Origin: Apricaphanius iberus
Lineage: Eukaryota > Chordata > Actinopteri > Cyprinodontiformes > Aphaniidae
DNA length: 64,000 nt
Direction of reading: 5' to 3'
Assembly: GCA_028564705.1 (NCBI GenBank)
Contig: JAPXFQ010000406.1
Span: forward strand, 22,501-86,500
Part shown: in pieces, positions 48,070 through 60,790 of the stretch
Position numbering within the stretch: the stretch's first letter is position 1
Layout of the letters: each line of letters opens with the position of its first letter
Translations under genes and position numbers: made by a program
The notes under the pieces: model-generated
Databases searched by the model: none
What the model was told of the DNA's origin: nothing
Seen by the model: the letters and a program-made list of their open reading frames with translations, nothing else

Positions 48070-49679
48070 TGGATTATTTATTTAAACATCCAGCACCGGC
48101 AAACCTGACCATCTGCAAACACGGAGCAGACTAGTTTAGCGGCCAGGCCACCGGGAAATGTCCCACCTCTCCCGACGCTCAGTCTGCATCTGACTACAAC
48201 ACCGTATGATGCCATGTTTGTTTACTTTATATGAGTTGTGCATGCACGTTAAATACAGGAATGGGTCGGCGATGTCATTCACTCAGAAAATAATGCCAGA
48301 GAACTCAAATCATAGAGACAACTGAGCCGGCGTTGACATTTCTCCACTTTGAGATCATTGAAACCTAATTGTTTACAGTGTCCTGAAACGGCAGCTCCCA
48401 GTGAATGAGACATTCTATGAAATATCTTTGCTGCTAACCTGGTCTCATATCCATGTATACAGGGTCCAAGCTATAGCCTAGTTTTCTTTCCTCTCTTTCA
48501 TGATGAATAATTTTAATTAAATGGCATGAATTTACTTTGATGAATTTGATGTATGGCTGTAATAATTAGGCAATATATTCAGTGACATTGGGTACAAGTT
48601 ATTGTTTGAAGAAATATTTTACTGTCGATACTGATCGCTTATCAAATAAAGCCAAAGCTGTTTATCTTTATGTAAACGATGGTTTCTAGGTCAATATCTT
48701 TTGCGTCTGAGTGCCAAAGGATTAGCAATGAGCAACTACACAAAAGCTGAAGTTGCCATGTTCAGCGTAGCTCAAAATCTTAATAAGTGTTCAAACCCGG
48801 ACTGAAACACACCACACTCAGTGGAAAAGTACAATTTTTTCACTCAGAGATTGGAATCTGGCTTTTTTTTCCCTGAATTAGCTTAATTTTGAAGATGAAA
48901 TGCTGACAGAATTTCTTTTGACACATTGAATGCACCATAACAAAGACCCAACATTTTCAGTCTATAAACACATGAACAAACAGTGTGTTTTTGGAGCACT
49001 TAAGATTAATAAAAATCTTACAAATTTAAAGCCATTGCTTTGAATAAAAAAATAATCTGTCAGATTCAAAAACTACTTAATCAAATAAAGATTTTTTTTT
49101 TGTACTATTATGTGGTAAAGCCGTTAAAAATCTAAGGATTTCAGATTTTTTTTCTTCATGTGTGAAAAGATAAAGCGTCTATTTTAGTGTGGAATAATCT
49201 TGTTCCGCTTCAGGCTTCTTGGAGCTAAGGTGGTCTACATGCCAGCACAAAAGCACAAAAATAAAGCCTTTATAAATAAAATAGAGGATTTACTAATCAC
49301 ACACTGATTTAAGGAATCTATTTTTAGTTTTAAAGAAAATCTGTTTAGAACTGATTTTATTTTTCATTAGAGCTGATCAAAGAATGGGGCGGGGGGTATT
49401 TCAATGTGTTTCATCATTTATTGAAATTTACAGAGAACTTGTATGAAAATGTAGCAGCATTGTTGACAAATCTGGAAAAGTGTTTACGGACTAGTAGAAA
49501 TTGAAAATAATCACTAGTTGAAGCAAATTGTAATTTATTAAGATAATATTTTTTGTATCATTGGTTGTTGCAAACAAAAAAAAATAAAGAAATTCAGGCA
49601 TTTGATTGCAAAAATTTTCTTACGTCATTTATTTATTTGTTATCCTTTTTTTATTGTATTCATTTACTTTATTTAAAGT
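48070..49679. other. No gene; repeat-like first 150 bp
   Basis: 48080-48210 is CG-containing (GTCCCACCTCTCCCGACGC) and may belong with the hairpin to one element. The rest is AT-rich. Confidence 0.4.
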
Positions 49680-50170
49680 GCTGAAAAATAGAATAATCCT
49701 TTACTAGTCCCACTTGGGAAAATTCAGTCGTAACAGCAGCAAAAAAACAACAAATATACAAAGGTGTTGAAAATCACTCCAAAAAGTATTTTACGAAAAG
49801 AAAAAAATGTACATCAGAATGTTCAAAAAGAAGTACGGATTGTGCGTTGTACTGTGCATTAAAAATAGTAAAAGGAAAACTTTCAGTTAGTTTATTTAGT
49901 CTGGGAAAAATAATCTGGAAATAATAGTAGTAGCAGTTGTTTGGTTTGGTAAGTGCAAATACAAAATACAGCGCTGGTGTAAATGTCTATGTTTGTTGAG
50001 TGCAGTTCTGACAATCTGACAACTGCAGGGAGGAAGGACCTGTGGAAACGCTCCTTCGTGCATCTAGGATGCAGCAGTCTGTCAGTGAAGGAGCTTTGCA
50101 GTTCAGCAAAATTTACATGCATGGGGTGGGAGGGACAGTGTGCACTGATAAACATTTTAAATAACACAAA
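49680..50170 (-). mobile_element. LINE 3' end, 5'-truncated
   Basis: Minus strand: the reverse-transcriptase C-terminus (listed next), then about 200 bp of 3' untranslated DNA ending in an A-rich stretch (49680 down to about 49630, with ATAAATAAAT-type sequence). This fits an L2/CR1/Rex1-type LINE. No target duplication was recognised. Confidence 0.7.
49892..50167 (-). pseudogene. LINE reverse-transcriptase C-terminal relic
   Basis: The frame reads HPMHVNFAELQSSFTDRLL, then HPRCTKERFHRSFLPAVVRL. The block LL-PRC-x-ERF-x-RSFLP-A-VRL is the standard end of the polyprotein in L2/CR1/Rex-like LINEs, just after the thumb. The catalytic FADD part is not present. The rest of the frame after VRLSELH reads into 3' sequence. 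Confidence 0.72.
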
Positions 50171-52456
50171 CTGTTTTCCCAGGTTTGTTCACCTGCCACA
50201 TAATGCAGGCTTAAAACCCATAAGAGGTGTCATTCTCCTGAAACGTTCAACAGCAAGGTCTTTTACACTAATCTTTATACCAACCCTTACAATAGAAATA
50301 TTGTGTTTGTACCATCAGCCCCTTATTTGCACTTCTCAGCCATGGCAATACACATGAATATAGAATCATTTATCATGCTGAAAGGTCAAAGCGCTGTGTT
50401 TACTTTGCTGAGTGCTGACCTCTGCAGTAAGAGAGTCACACAAAGACCGTAAAGAGCCAGCATAGCTTCCTAACGTTCATAAAGGGACTCCACTTCTGTG
50501 GCTTCTGTTGTTAACAGAAGATACTCCATCCCAACTATTTTCTAGCACCCAAAAGATAGAAATATGAGGTGTCTCCTGGACTTGCAAGCAAAGATCTTTT
50601 CACATGGTTATTTGTAAGAAATGGCCAAATTAGGTTCAAAACAATGAACCTGAAAGCCACTTTCATGTCTTTGTTGTTTCTTGGCTCAGGAGGTTCCTGC
50701 CTTTTGCTTTTTAGGCTGAACCACAAAAGAAAACAGTTACTTTTTAGCTACTTCCATTCTTTTTTTCTTACAATGTATGGTCCATCGAGAAATCCAGCTC
50801 CCCTGCGTTTCATGGGAATACGTGTTTTCTTCCAGTTAGACAACCTCTATCTGAACTGTAGAAGCAGTCCACAGAGCGCCCTCACCAATCCATTCCATCT
50901 GGGTTGGGTGTGTTGTATTTAGAGAGCAAAATGACTGACTCCATCCGCTCAAAAAAAAAGAAAAAAAAAATCTGTTTCAGACGCTGCTCTTTGCTTGCAG
51001 ATAATGTGTACTTAGTCTACTTTTTTTCATCAGAAGCCACCTCAAGCTGTACAAAGCAGATAAGCCAAACATCAAGTTATTCACAGATGTGGTATAAAAA
51101 AATCATTAGGTCTCTGGTGCTCTAAACAATAAATAAAAATATTTTAAAAACTACAGCAGTACAAAAAAAACAGAGAATATAGTTGACTCGAACTTAACTT
51201 TTATTGAATGTTTTAATTTTCCTTTTTTCTTTGGTTAATACTTTACTGTAAACCATGAACTTCACACACTTACTGTATGAGAAACTGGTATGCAATATAT
51301 CTATATTCTAGGGGGAGGGGGTGGGGTGTTATAGTTATCTTTGTGTTAATCTGATGACTATATATTGTAAAATGTTAAATCAATCAACTTTGTTGATAAA
51401 AAAATACAGAAAATGTATATACTTCTTCATGGGTTGTATTGTTATTTACAAAATAAACATTTTAAATTGGACATTTAGTGCAAGAGTGCATTTAGTGCAT
51501 AGAGACTATTTTAACATTTTTAACTTCTTATTTGCCACCAAGTGCTGTAAACAAAAAAGAAGCCTACTTTAATGCAAACTGTTACCCATAAAGTTGGAAT
51601 AATTTTGGTTTTACAGCATATTTTGCTTTTCATTATGATATCAACAAAATCATGAAGCAATATACTGTACACTTTTTCTGTTAAATGTAATTTCCAATGT
51701 CATGATAATTTCATGAAAACAACTTAAAAAGAACAAGAAAAAAAATTGGATTCTGTTCACTGACGCAACCCATGTAAACATATGTTCCATCTTTGTGACC
51801 GAAAGCATTAAAAATATGGTTTTGCTCCATTTTTTTTCCACAAGAAATGCAGGGAAATTCAAGACAAATTACTTTTTTGTTCCATAAAATGAATGCCTAA
51901 AGCTTATATAGTGCAAATCTATAGAACAGATGAAAACATAACAGCTTAATTTTATTTCACTTTTATAGGAGCATAACGTTGGGCAAAGCACAGACATCAC
52001 GTCAAGACCTAAATCCTTCAGACATGAAGCTGCAGTGAGGCTGAGTGTTTTGCACAGTTTGGTCAACAAATGGATAAAAAGCTTCTACTTTCTCTGCTAT
52101 GGTAACAACTTTTCATCTGCACAGACTGCTTTGTTTGTTGTTAATATGACTCTCAAAAGAACTTCGTGCAAGACTTACTATTACAAAATGCTCCTGGCTG
52201 ATGTTCTTAAGTCAACAGCAATTAAAGAACAAAGAAGGAGGTGTCAAGTATTATTCTTTCGCCGTTGTCACACATGCAGTGTAGAAATGAAATATGTTCC
52301 AATATGTTTCTCAGAGAAGCAGAGTGAGAGCGCAGACATTTACATCAGATGGATCAGACTTTGAAGTTACTGAAAAACTCTCAAGTGCAAAGCCTGAAAA
52401 CTGTCCGAATGTGTTAATATAACAGATAATTGTCAAGTGTATCCACATAGGCAAGC
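50171..52456. other. Nothing recognised
   Basis: AT-rich DNA. A G-rich run (GGGGGAGGGGGTGGGG) lies at 51311-51326. The open frames at 50569-50922 and 52035-52364 have no domain or splice support. Confidence 0.4.
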
Positions 52457-52480
52457 GTGTGTGTGTGTGTGTGTGTGTGT
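52457..52480. repeat. (GT)12 microsatellite
   Basis: Twelve uninterrupted GT units. Confidence 0.97.
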
Positions 52481-52745
52481 TCATGATGCTTGCTCTTTAA
52501 AATGTTTACCCTTTGTAGCGTTTCTCCCACTCTCTCATTGATATGCAGCATGCATACAAACTCATAAAGTGGTAATTTTGCCGTTTTCTTGTCCTCTCAT
52601 CAATTCCCTGCCCTACAACTCTGTAGTAGTTCCACCCGTAGGAAGATATCTAGCAAGGACAATTATCTGCTATCAGAGATGGGAAAAAAAAGATGCATTT
52701 CATACAATAAAAAAAACATATCTTGAGAATGATTTCATAAACTCT

Positions 52746-53505
52746 ATACGGTGGAATGAAAAATAATTTATCCCCCTGAGTTTTTGCTGCAATATCTCAT
52801 GTTACAACCAAAAACTTCAAGTCTTTCATGAGGATTGTATGTGATTAGCTCACACAAAGTACTGTATAACTACAATGTGAAAAAAGAATTATACTTTTCT
52901 ATGTTTTTTATTTCCTTTCTAAATAAAAACAATAAGATTGAAGAGTTTATGTATATCCATTCATCCTGAGTCAATATTTTGTAGATCCATCTTTAGTACT
53001 GCAAGTGTTTAAGCTAGGTTTCTATCTTGACATCAGACCATACTTCTACGCTAAAAAGCATTTTTGAACATCTTACTTTGATCTTGCCTCAGATTCTTAG
53101 TTCGATTTAGGATCAACCTTTGACTAGGTCATTGTAACAAATAATTATTTGATACAATAAATTTCATTGTAACTCTTGATGCATGTTTATCATTGTTTCT
53201 CAACATCTACACCAGCCTAAGGCATTTAGGAACTTTAACAGGTTTCTTCCAGAAATGCCCTGTATTTATCTCCATCCTTCTTCCCAGTCAATCTGAATGA
53301 TTTCCTGGTCCCTGCTAAGGAAAAGCATCCCCACAGCATAATGCTGCCTTAACAATATCCCCCTATGGATTTGGTATGTTCAGGATAATATATTCCTATC
53401 AGACCTACTGTCTTGGATGCAGGCAAGAACATTTCATTTATGTGTTACCTCACCAAAGCAACATTTTTCACGTGTTTGCTATGCTCCTTTCTTACTCATC
53501 GTGAA
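52746..53505 (-). mobile_element. Decayed Tc1-like element, one end and transposase 3' half
   Basis: The left edge reads AATTTATCCCCCTGAG, TCATGTTACAACC and CACACAAAGTACTGTATAAC. Next comes the inverse of transposase coding DNA: ATCCTGAGTCAATATTTTG, GATTTAGGATCAACC (DLNPIE region), TAACTCTTGATGCATG, TTCTTCCAGAAATGCCC, AAAGCATCCCCACAGCATAA and TTTTTCACGTGTTTGCTATG. It belongs to the same general lineage as 14062-15085 but in opposite orientation. The other end is missing after about 53505. Confidence 0.78.
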
Positions 53506-55181
53506 AAATATTGTACATATATTGATTGTCAATAATAATAAAGACCAGTTTATTTAGTGCTTATGTTGACAGTTTCTACTGCAAGAGCTGTGGAGCTCTG
53601 CCGCTCCCCCAGGATTACTGTTGTTAAAAATAAAAATAAAACAAAATTGAAAACACTGTGTTGGTTGTGGGATGTAATAAAATCATAAGAGCGTAAACAG
53701 ATGTATATGGTTGTGACTAGATTTTTTTTAGCCCAACAAGTATGAATATTTATCAATTACATTGTATCTATGGTTTAGTGCTCAGATACAGAACAATAAA
53801 GTCATATTAGGGTCAGAAAATAAAATAGGCATAAAGTTAAGGTCAAAATGATAGAAAACTGTTCGGTTTATGTCTCACCTCGCATCAAGGCTATAATAGT
53901 TTTTGTCCAAAGTTTTGCAGCTTGCATCTAGGTGAAAACATTATCGGATGTGACCAGACTAACCTTTTAGGGAGCCAGAAAATTATTTGTTTGGAGGTAA
54001 AGAGCATCAGAAAATGTCTCAGTGTCAGCTTTCTCATCATCAGGCGCAGCTGGGACTCTGAGTGTTCCACACTGAGATAATGTGTTGGTGATATAGGATG
54101 GATGAATGTACAGCGCATGCTCATTTGTTTTATCCCTATTACATAACTTCCTCATACCATCTTCAAAGTGGTTGGGTTCAGATCATTGTCAAGTAAAAGT
54201 GACAACTTAGACAAAATATATGATACACATGATGCATATTATCTCACAAAATAAGATTAAAGATGTAGAAATCCTAATAGAAATAAGCATAGCTGTGAGA
54301 GGGAAAAGTTTGAGTCAGACATAATAATTATCAATAGCCCTTAGAAGTGCAGGTGAAGAAAAGGCATCTAGTTTGAGGGAAATGATGAAGAGTCTAGTTT
54401 TACATGGCATGAACTCAAAATTTTTTAACTAAATGCTTCAATACTTTCGAATATATATGAGGCATGATGTATTCCCTATCGAAACATTATATAGGACAGC
54501 CAACACACACATACACATGAGTCTGCACCCAGATCTCCTGATTGTATACCACAAATGTGATAAATCATGGTAGTTCTGTTCAGCACTGATTTCATGGACA
54601 GATTAGATGCTTTAAAATCAGTAAAGAGATCTGGCACAATCTAGATTTAACAGGACAACGAAAACACTTTCCCCATGAAGTCACAACTCAAATAGCTGCC
54701 TGTTTCTCTACTCAATAGTGCTCTTTTTATTTATGTGAATGTTTTCACTTCTCTCACAGACTGCTGTGTAGTTAATTGAACCGTCTTATTTTTTTTTAGG
54801 ATTGCATGAAACGTGGAAAGAGTCCCTGGAGCAAACATACAAATAAATGTAATTGTCAAAGACAACTTGATATTTAATGACTTAATTGTTTTTGGGGGAT
54901 ATAAAGGTTTAATTTTTATTCATGCTGTGTGTGTATGCTACACCGCCGCTCTGCTACGTGAATTGGACTGCAGAGCGGTGTTAAAATTCTGAGCAAGTAT
55001 TTGGAAGAAGACGGCACTTAGTGGTCGTTCAAGACAACCCCCCACCCCCGATAAGAAAGAGAATCCAACCAGCCGGGTTAGTATGAGAATGACTGAATTA
55101 AAAACTGCTCTGAATGAGGGAAACTTCCGAACCCGCTGTTTTCTGACAATTGAGGAGCAAAAATTAAGGGGGGGAACTTAC
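53506..55181. other. No gene seen up to the exon donor at 55181
   Basis: 53870-54180 is complex and repeat-free (TCTCATCATCAGGCGCAGC) and might be conserved. 54945-55181 rises in GC toward the exon and would be the start of intron 1 on the minus strand. C-rich tract CCCCCCACCCCCG at 55040. Confidence 0.4.
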
Positions 55182-55325
55182 CACCCCCATATCCAGCTGC
55201 TCGGTCGTCAGTGAAGGAGCTGCTCCGGTCAGAGGCAGAAAACACCACATCGGCGGCAGCAGGAACAGCAGCAGCATCTCATGGGAGATATTCCTCGTCC
55301 ACTTGCGGAGAACTAGGGAATTCAT
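55182..55325 (-). CDS. Signal-peptide-like first coding exon, gene unidentified
   Basis: Reading minus from an ATG at 55325-55323: 48 codons, MNSLVLRKWTRNISHEM, then a hydrophobic stretch LLLFLLPPMWCFLPL (residues 18-32), then TGAAPSLTTEQLDMGV. It ends directly at a strong donor, GTG|GTAAGT, in phase 0. An in-frame TAG lies nine to eleven bases before the ATG, and A is at -3, so this start is favoured. The basic N-region, hydrophobic core and small residues (TGAA|P) fit a cleavable signal peptide; a type II membrane anchor is an alternative. Upstream DNA is CpG- and G-rich, as at many vertebrate promoters. The remaining exons would lie leftward and were not recognised, so intron 1 may exceed 55 kb. 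The family cannot be told from this exon alone. Confidence 0.6.
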
Positions 55326-55800
55326 GATGCCCTATGACAGGTTGATCCTGCTGGGCTTAAATGTCCACCCCGACGACTGCATCCATCCGCGGGATGAATC
55401 ACAAGGAGAGATACAATAAAAAGAACAAAAAAACTATGAGAGTTTAAGACTACCTCACTGTTGATCGCAAATACATAAAACACATGAAAACCGCTGTCAG
55501 TAAAACAGTTCAGGGAGACTGAACACTTTGTCAGCCGAAAATAAGACAAAAACTTGCAGCAAACACCAAATTATTGTCTGTGAGACACTAAATCACTCGT
55601 CCCTTGTCTCGTCTGTCCAGAGGTAAGATCCTTGTGGCAACACGCGAAAGCTCTGCGCTCCGTAGTGATCTCGCGCACGAACTGAGGGGGGGGAAGGGGG
55701 GGGGGATATGTAAGCAGCCACCGCCAGCTGCGCGAGGTTATGTCGCGCGCAAGTAGGATCCCCAAGCCAAGCGCAGTTACCCAATCAAATTCCGGAAGAT
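55326..55800 (-). promoter_or_regulatory. CpG/G-rich promoter-like region of the minus-strand gene
   Basis: Upstream of the exon, CG dinucleotides cluster strongly against the CpG-poor background: GTGATCTCGCGCACGAACTG, GCTGCGCGAGG and TATGTCGCGCGCAAG at 55665-55752, and CCGCGGGATG at 55387. No TATA box is evident at a suitable distance. The transcription start is probably near 55600-55750, but this is inference. Confidence 0.5.
55686..55705 (+). other. Potential G-quadruplex tract in the promoter-like region
   Basis: Runs of 8 G and 10 G separated by AA. On the gene's own (minus) strand this is C-rich, so the G-rich strand is the template strand. Confidence 0.6.
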
Positions 55801-56602
55801 GATCCCAAAGTAAAAATATTGACAGAGAGGGGAAAACATAGAGCAGGTTGACTAAATGACAATGGATTTTTACCTACAATTGTTTTTGAAAATGAAGTAG
55901 TTTTGAAAAATATAAAGTTGAACTTATTTGTTGTCTGTTACATATATAAAAAAATATGTCTAATGTTTTGGGTCAAATCAAGTAAATCTAAGTGTGGGTA
56001 TGACTTTTGTAGACAATGTCACAAACTCCATAATGAAGGAAAAAGACGAAAGGGCAATGTTCTGTGAATTTGTGGAATGGGCTGATCCTACTATTCTGGC
56101 ACTCCATGCATCACCAAACAAACATGCACTTACCGCCCCCAGCAGGGCCAATTCTATTGATCAGAAATGATAGGATCTAAACATGTAGAACTGATACTAA
56201 TTGATCCAGACAGATCGAAACATCCTTGAACACTGTCTTCAATCGAGATTTGATAGCCTTAAGGGCCTATGTTGTGCTTCTCATGCTGGTTGTAATCAAA
56301 TTTATTCATTCTATTTTCCATCCTATTTTGCACCACTGATATTCTTTGCTAATTTTGTAAGAATTATTTGATGCTGTCATATAAGGATAGACATTCAAAA
56401 TTAGTGCATTTTGGAATATAAAATAATACAAAAAGTTATCAAGACCCACTGGGCACTGCCACGAAGTCTGACTTTTTAAAATTGTCTCTTTTGGTGTTTT
56501 TCAAAAAAAGAACAACGTTTCCACGAATCTCAAATAAGTGTTTAAATATTTACAGTTCATCCATGCTTGACGAGTGCAAAGATGTGAGATGTTAATATAC
56601 AC
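55801..56602. other. Nothing recognised
   Basis: AT-rich DNA, upstream of the putative promoter. Confidence 0.45.
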
Positions 56603-56770
56603 GCTGTGGCTCAGGTGGTAAGAGTTTGTCCTGTAACTGAATGGTATAGCCGGTTCAAGCACCCTCTCCATCTGTCTTGATTGTTGGATCTGCTTTGCCT
56701 GCTGGTAGCGGTCAGATAACCAGGTGGCATATTCTTTTAGTGTACTCAAGGGCAGCTGTAGCTGCAATGT
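56603..56770 (+). mobile_element. tRNA-derived SINE, head and body
   Basis: GCTGTGGCTCAGGTGGTAAG (A box) and TAGCCGGTTCAAGCACC (B box) form the Pol III promoter. TCAAGGGCAGCTGTAGCTGC matches the body of the copy at 2338-2560. The conserved tail is missing. Confidence 0.7.
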
Positions 56771-59734
56771 AGTTCATCATGTCTGAAACCATGCCATACA
56801 TTAAAAAAAGTGTTCAATGAAAAGAAGCACAGAAATTTGAAACCTCTGAAATTTCCATTCTTAGGAATGTCATCATAAATCCTGAAAACATATTCCAAAC
56901 TGTTACAGAGGCACAGTGATAAACGGTCACATAACTTGCATTTAGACATGCATTTCAGTGTTTCACAGTTAGATACATGTAAACTACACAAATAAAAATC
57001 TATTCATGAAAACATTTAAATTATTTAAAGTTTCAAATATTTCACAGCTATTAACATGGGAAACTAACATTAACATGTAAAATCTATGTTAAATTGTCTG
57101 ATTAACACTTTTAACTGGCTTCATATTTACTTATTGTGTCATTTCCATGACAATGTTTTTTTTGCTCTAGTGAAAAAAAAAATAAAAAAAATCACCCATT
57201 ACACAAAAGCGTCCTCACAAATGACTGTATTTGTGTGTGCTTTTATTTTGAAATATAATTCTCAAGCTTCCCTTGATTTACTAGTGAGTTTACTTTAACT
57301 TTATTTCAACAGTTGTAAGAGATTTTAATTTCAGCTTGAGGGGCCTATTATTTAATGTTTTTTGACTTCTATCATGATTCATCCAAGATAAATAGTATAA
57401 AAAAAGATAGGGACTTGAAGACTAATTAAAAAAATGGCTCTATTGTTACATTATCCTACAGATGTGATTTCAGGTGGTGTCAGAAATTATGCTGCTGCTT
57501 GATCATGGGTGCTACTGCTGTTTTGTTTTTTCTTCATGGGATATTATAAGCCTGGGAAAAGTCTAAAGACATAATTACATTAGTGAAATGTTTGGTCTTG
57601 GAGGCTAACATTTTGGGAGACTATGAAATGCATTATGTCTCCTTTAATGGTCTTAAAAGCACATTTTCACCTTTTGTCCCTTGTGAACAAAATTTGTGTA
57701 TTTCTCAGTCTCTATAAAAACCTTATTTGGCTAAAAGCAGCGAAGTATGCGGCACATACTGTATTTTGTTTTCAAGCTAAAGGACTAACAATTTCGAGTT
57801 CCCAATACGACAAAAAGAGTTACTTTAAGGCAGGACAGGATCACCCTTGTGTGAACAAGAATCCTTCCGTTTCATCTGGATCTTGGGCTGTGTAATATAT
57901 GTTCTATTTTTTCACTTGGAAGTTAACGGTCAAACTAAAAGTGGACCGTTTAATCTCTTCACAGTGACATGGAGAACTTAGTATTTCATTGCAAGATGTT
58001 TTCCCAGGTACTATTCTCCGATACAGCTTGTCCACTCACATAAAATATTCGCACGTCGACAACATTCTAGTTCCAGTTGCATAGACTAGTGTTATGTTTA
58101 GAGTTTTCCTCATCTACTGGCACAAATTAATTATTTCTTGCACCGTATGAAAAACCAAAATATAGTGGGGGGTTTCTTTGGGGAGGGGGGAATTACGGCT
58201 AGCTGCTTCTTCAAGTTGACTTATCAGCTTTAGGCCTGAATAACAATATAGATGCATACACACCTCTGTAAGAATCCCAAAGACTGGCAGTCCTTGCCAG
58301 CATCCTAACTGTTCTGTATCTACTTTGATCGACAGTATCCATAACCTAACCGCACTGTCACTAATGATTTACTGCTCTTCTGTTCACCACCGCTCATGGC
58401 TGGACTGCAAAATAAGTTGTGTAACAAGAGCCTGGGCTCAAGCATCCACATGAATGAATTCATATTTACCTAGTTTATCTTTATTTCAAACTGCTGTCCA
58501 TTTATTAAATGCATCAATCATATATTAACCAGTGAGTCTAGATAGCTCTGCCATTATGATTCTGATGAATATGCTAGGAATAAGCTGAGGCTTGATATGT
58601 AGGATAACAGCTCTGGACTGAAGTCAGCTACTATAGTATGAGATATACCAGGGGCATCCAAAGTAAGCCCATTGACAATTTCTGAAAATTATGATTGCTT
58701 TCATTGTAATTTCATTTGTTAATATGAACACAGTTATCAAATTATTCGTTTAAATTAGGGCCCGTCCATTCATTAAAGTTAAATGAACCAAGGATTCTGG
58801 AGGAAAGTCACTGTTGATGCTCAGGTTATACGACAAAAAGCTTCCCAAACAAGGAAAATAGAAAACATCTGAATCCAACAGGCCCTAGGCTAGAATAGGA
58901 CACGTTGGATATGGATGCTGAGCTCATGCTGTTAGAAGTTAAACAGTGATTGCTAAATGCGTTTTAAGGTTTTGAATTAAAAGGGCTGTGGGGTAATATG
59001 AGAAAAACTGTAGTCAGTTAACTATCCTCACATGTTCAGCTAAATATCTGTAGTCTTAAATATTTAAATGCCTAAAGGGACTCAGTTTCATCTTTGATTT
59101 TAGAATACATATATTTATAGCCATAATGATGATCTAGATTTTTTTGACTATGTAAACCCCCAAAGATAAATAAGCATTCATGTTTGGAATTTATCAGTCA
59201 CTGCTAGTTTAGACTTTAGACGGATGAACCACCTTATGTAAGATCTAATGAGATGATATTAGATTATGTAGACTTTGTCAGATGAAATATAAATGAATTA
59301 ATTCAAACCCCATACATTTTAGAATCATGAATCACATTTTATTTAATTGGCTGTCCCCTCAGTCACATCAACACGGTTAAAAAAAAAATTAAATTAAGTT
59401 AAATTAATCTCTGTCTTTCATGCAGAAATAATTATACCCTTTTGACATCATTATACATTTTATTTTTATAACTGCAAGTTGCAGTATGTTTGTATGTGTT
59501 AAACAACTCAAATTAGCACATAACTGTGTTATTCAACATTTTGTTTTAGAAGTGTACATATGTTTGTAGTAACAACATCGTCTAATCTGGTAGCTGCCAT
59601 CAGAAGTCCTGTACATAGTAAAGGGGACTTACATGTATATAATTTAAAGCGTGTAAAAATATAAAGCAGCCGTCCCATGAAGGATGGCATAAACATATCA
59701 CAGCTACAAACAAAGCAAGACAATGGACTACTGC
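56771..59734. other. Long stretch without recognisable genes
   Basis: No repeat ends or exons were seen. G-rich patches GGGGGG and GGGGAGGGGGG at about 58167-58190. 58200-58480 is repeat-free and could be conserved, without direct evidence. Confidence 0.4.
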
Positions 59735-59830
59735 CTAAACTGACAGACAAGCTACAGTAATCAGAGAAGCAACCAAAGTATTGTAGCATAACAACTCTGG
59801 AGGAACTGCACAGCTCAGGCTCAGGTATCT
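59735..59830 (+). mobile_element. Tc1-like transposase fragment
   Basis: CCTAAACTGACAGACAAGCT, TAATCAGAGAAGCAACCAAAG and AACTCTGGAGGAACTGCACA form the region after the helix-turn-helix (LTDK-x...REATK...TLEELH-like) in the same lineage as 14062-15085. The 132-codon minus frame over it is fortuitous. Confidence 0.6.
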
Positions 59831-60059
59831 CATTTACAAAGCTTGCACACACAAATAACTGAAACTGAAAAGTGAGATACTCACTTTTTACAAAAGTTTG
59901 TGATTTATAGAAAAAAAAATGTGACAAGAAAGTGTGTCAACTTTAAGGACCTTCCTTTTGCACATTTTGGACAAGGAGGACACTGAGATGGCAAAATTGT
60001 AAAATTAAACAACATTTTTAGATGTGTATACCCGTCTAAGAATCTGAAAAATATTTTAC

Positions 60060-60790
60060 ATTTAAGATCTACAGTGAAACTTGGAAAAATGTGAATATCA
60101 TGCAAATGTTACATTATTTCAGTAATTCAACTTAACAGGTGGATCTAATATATGATATAGACTCATTACATGCACAGTGAGACATTCCAAGCCTGTATTT
60201 GTTATGATTGTGATAATTATGGCTTACAGCTTAGGAAAACCCCAAATTCAAAATCACAGAAAATTGGAATATTACAAAAATAGTATGCACCACTGAAAAG
60301 TATAATCTTTGATATAGTGGTTAGTTTGTGGTTGGTTTGGGCACCTTTTGCATTGCATTGTGCCAATGCGGTGTGGCTCTTCCTGCACCAACTCCAGCCT
60401 CAGTCCACTCCTTGAGAAGATCCCTAACACTTTTGAATTGCCTTTTCCTGACAATCCTCTCGCAACTGCGGTGATCCAAGCTGCCTGTGCATCTTTTTCT
60501 GCCACACAACTTTCTATTAGTTTGCTTTGATACAGCACTTTGTGAACAACAAACTTCTTATATAATTACCTTTTGAGGCTTTCCCTTCTTATGGAGAGTG
60601 TCAATGATGGTTTTCTACACAACCGTGAAGTCAGCAGTCTTTCCCATCATTGTGATTCCTACTGAACCAGACAGAGACAATTTAAAGGTTTATGAACCCT
60701 TTGCAGGTGTTTTGACTTAGTTAGGTGATTAGAGTGTAACACTTTGAGCCTTAAATTTTGAACCTTTTGGCAATATTGGAATTTCTTCAT
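60060..60790 (-). mobile_element. Tc1-like element of another lineage, internal deletion
   Basis: The left part (60070-60290: GTGAAACTTGGAAAAATGTG, ATTATTTCAGTAATTCAAC, AAAACCCCAAATTCAAAATC, GAAAATTGGAATATTAC) is a terminal region familiar from a common fish element. 60320-60720 is the N-terminal transposase region on the minus strand and its leader. The C-terminal two thirds of the transposase are missing at about 60300. Confidence 0.75.
60321..60690 (-). pseudogene. Tc1-like transposase N-terminal relic
   Basis: The minus strand reads, in broken frames, a first helix-turn-helix region (60560-60650, from TTATGGAGAGTGTCAATGAT). It then reads CGRKRCTGSLDHRSCERIVR, the linker after the first helix-turn-helix, and DLLKEWTEAGVGAGRATP, the second helix-turn-helix. 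After that the frame is lost; no catalytic Asp or Glu remains. Stops and a frameshift at about 60510 disrupt it. Confidence 0.7.

Noticed and set aside
50569..50922. 117-codon plus frame with hydrophobic segments
   Set aside because: Opposite-strand frame of similar quality, no domain, no splice context.
59529..59927. 132-codon minus frame with many Cys/Ser/Phe
   Set aside because: It is the antisense of a Tc1 transposase fragment on the plus strand.
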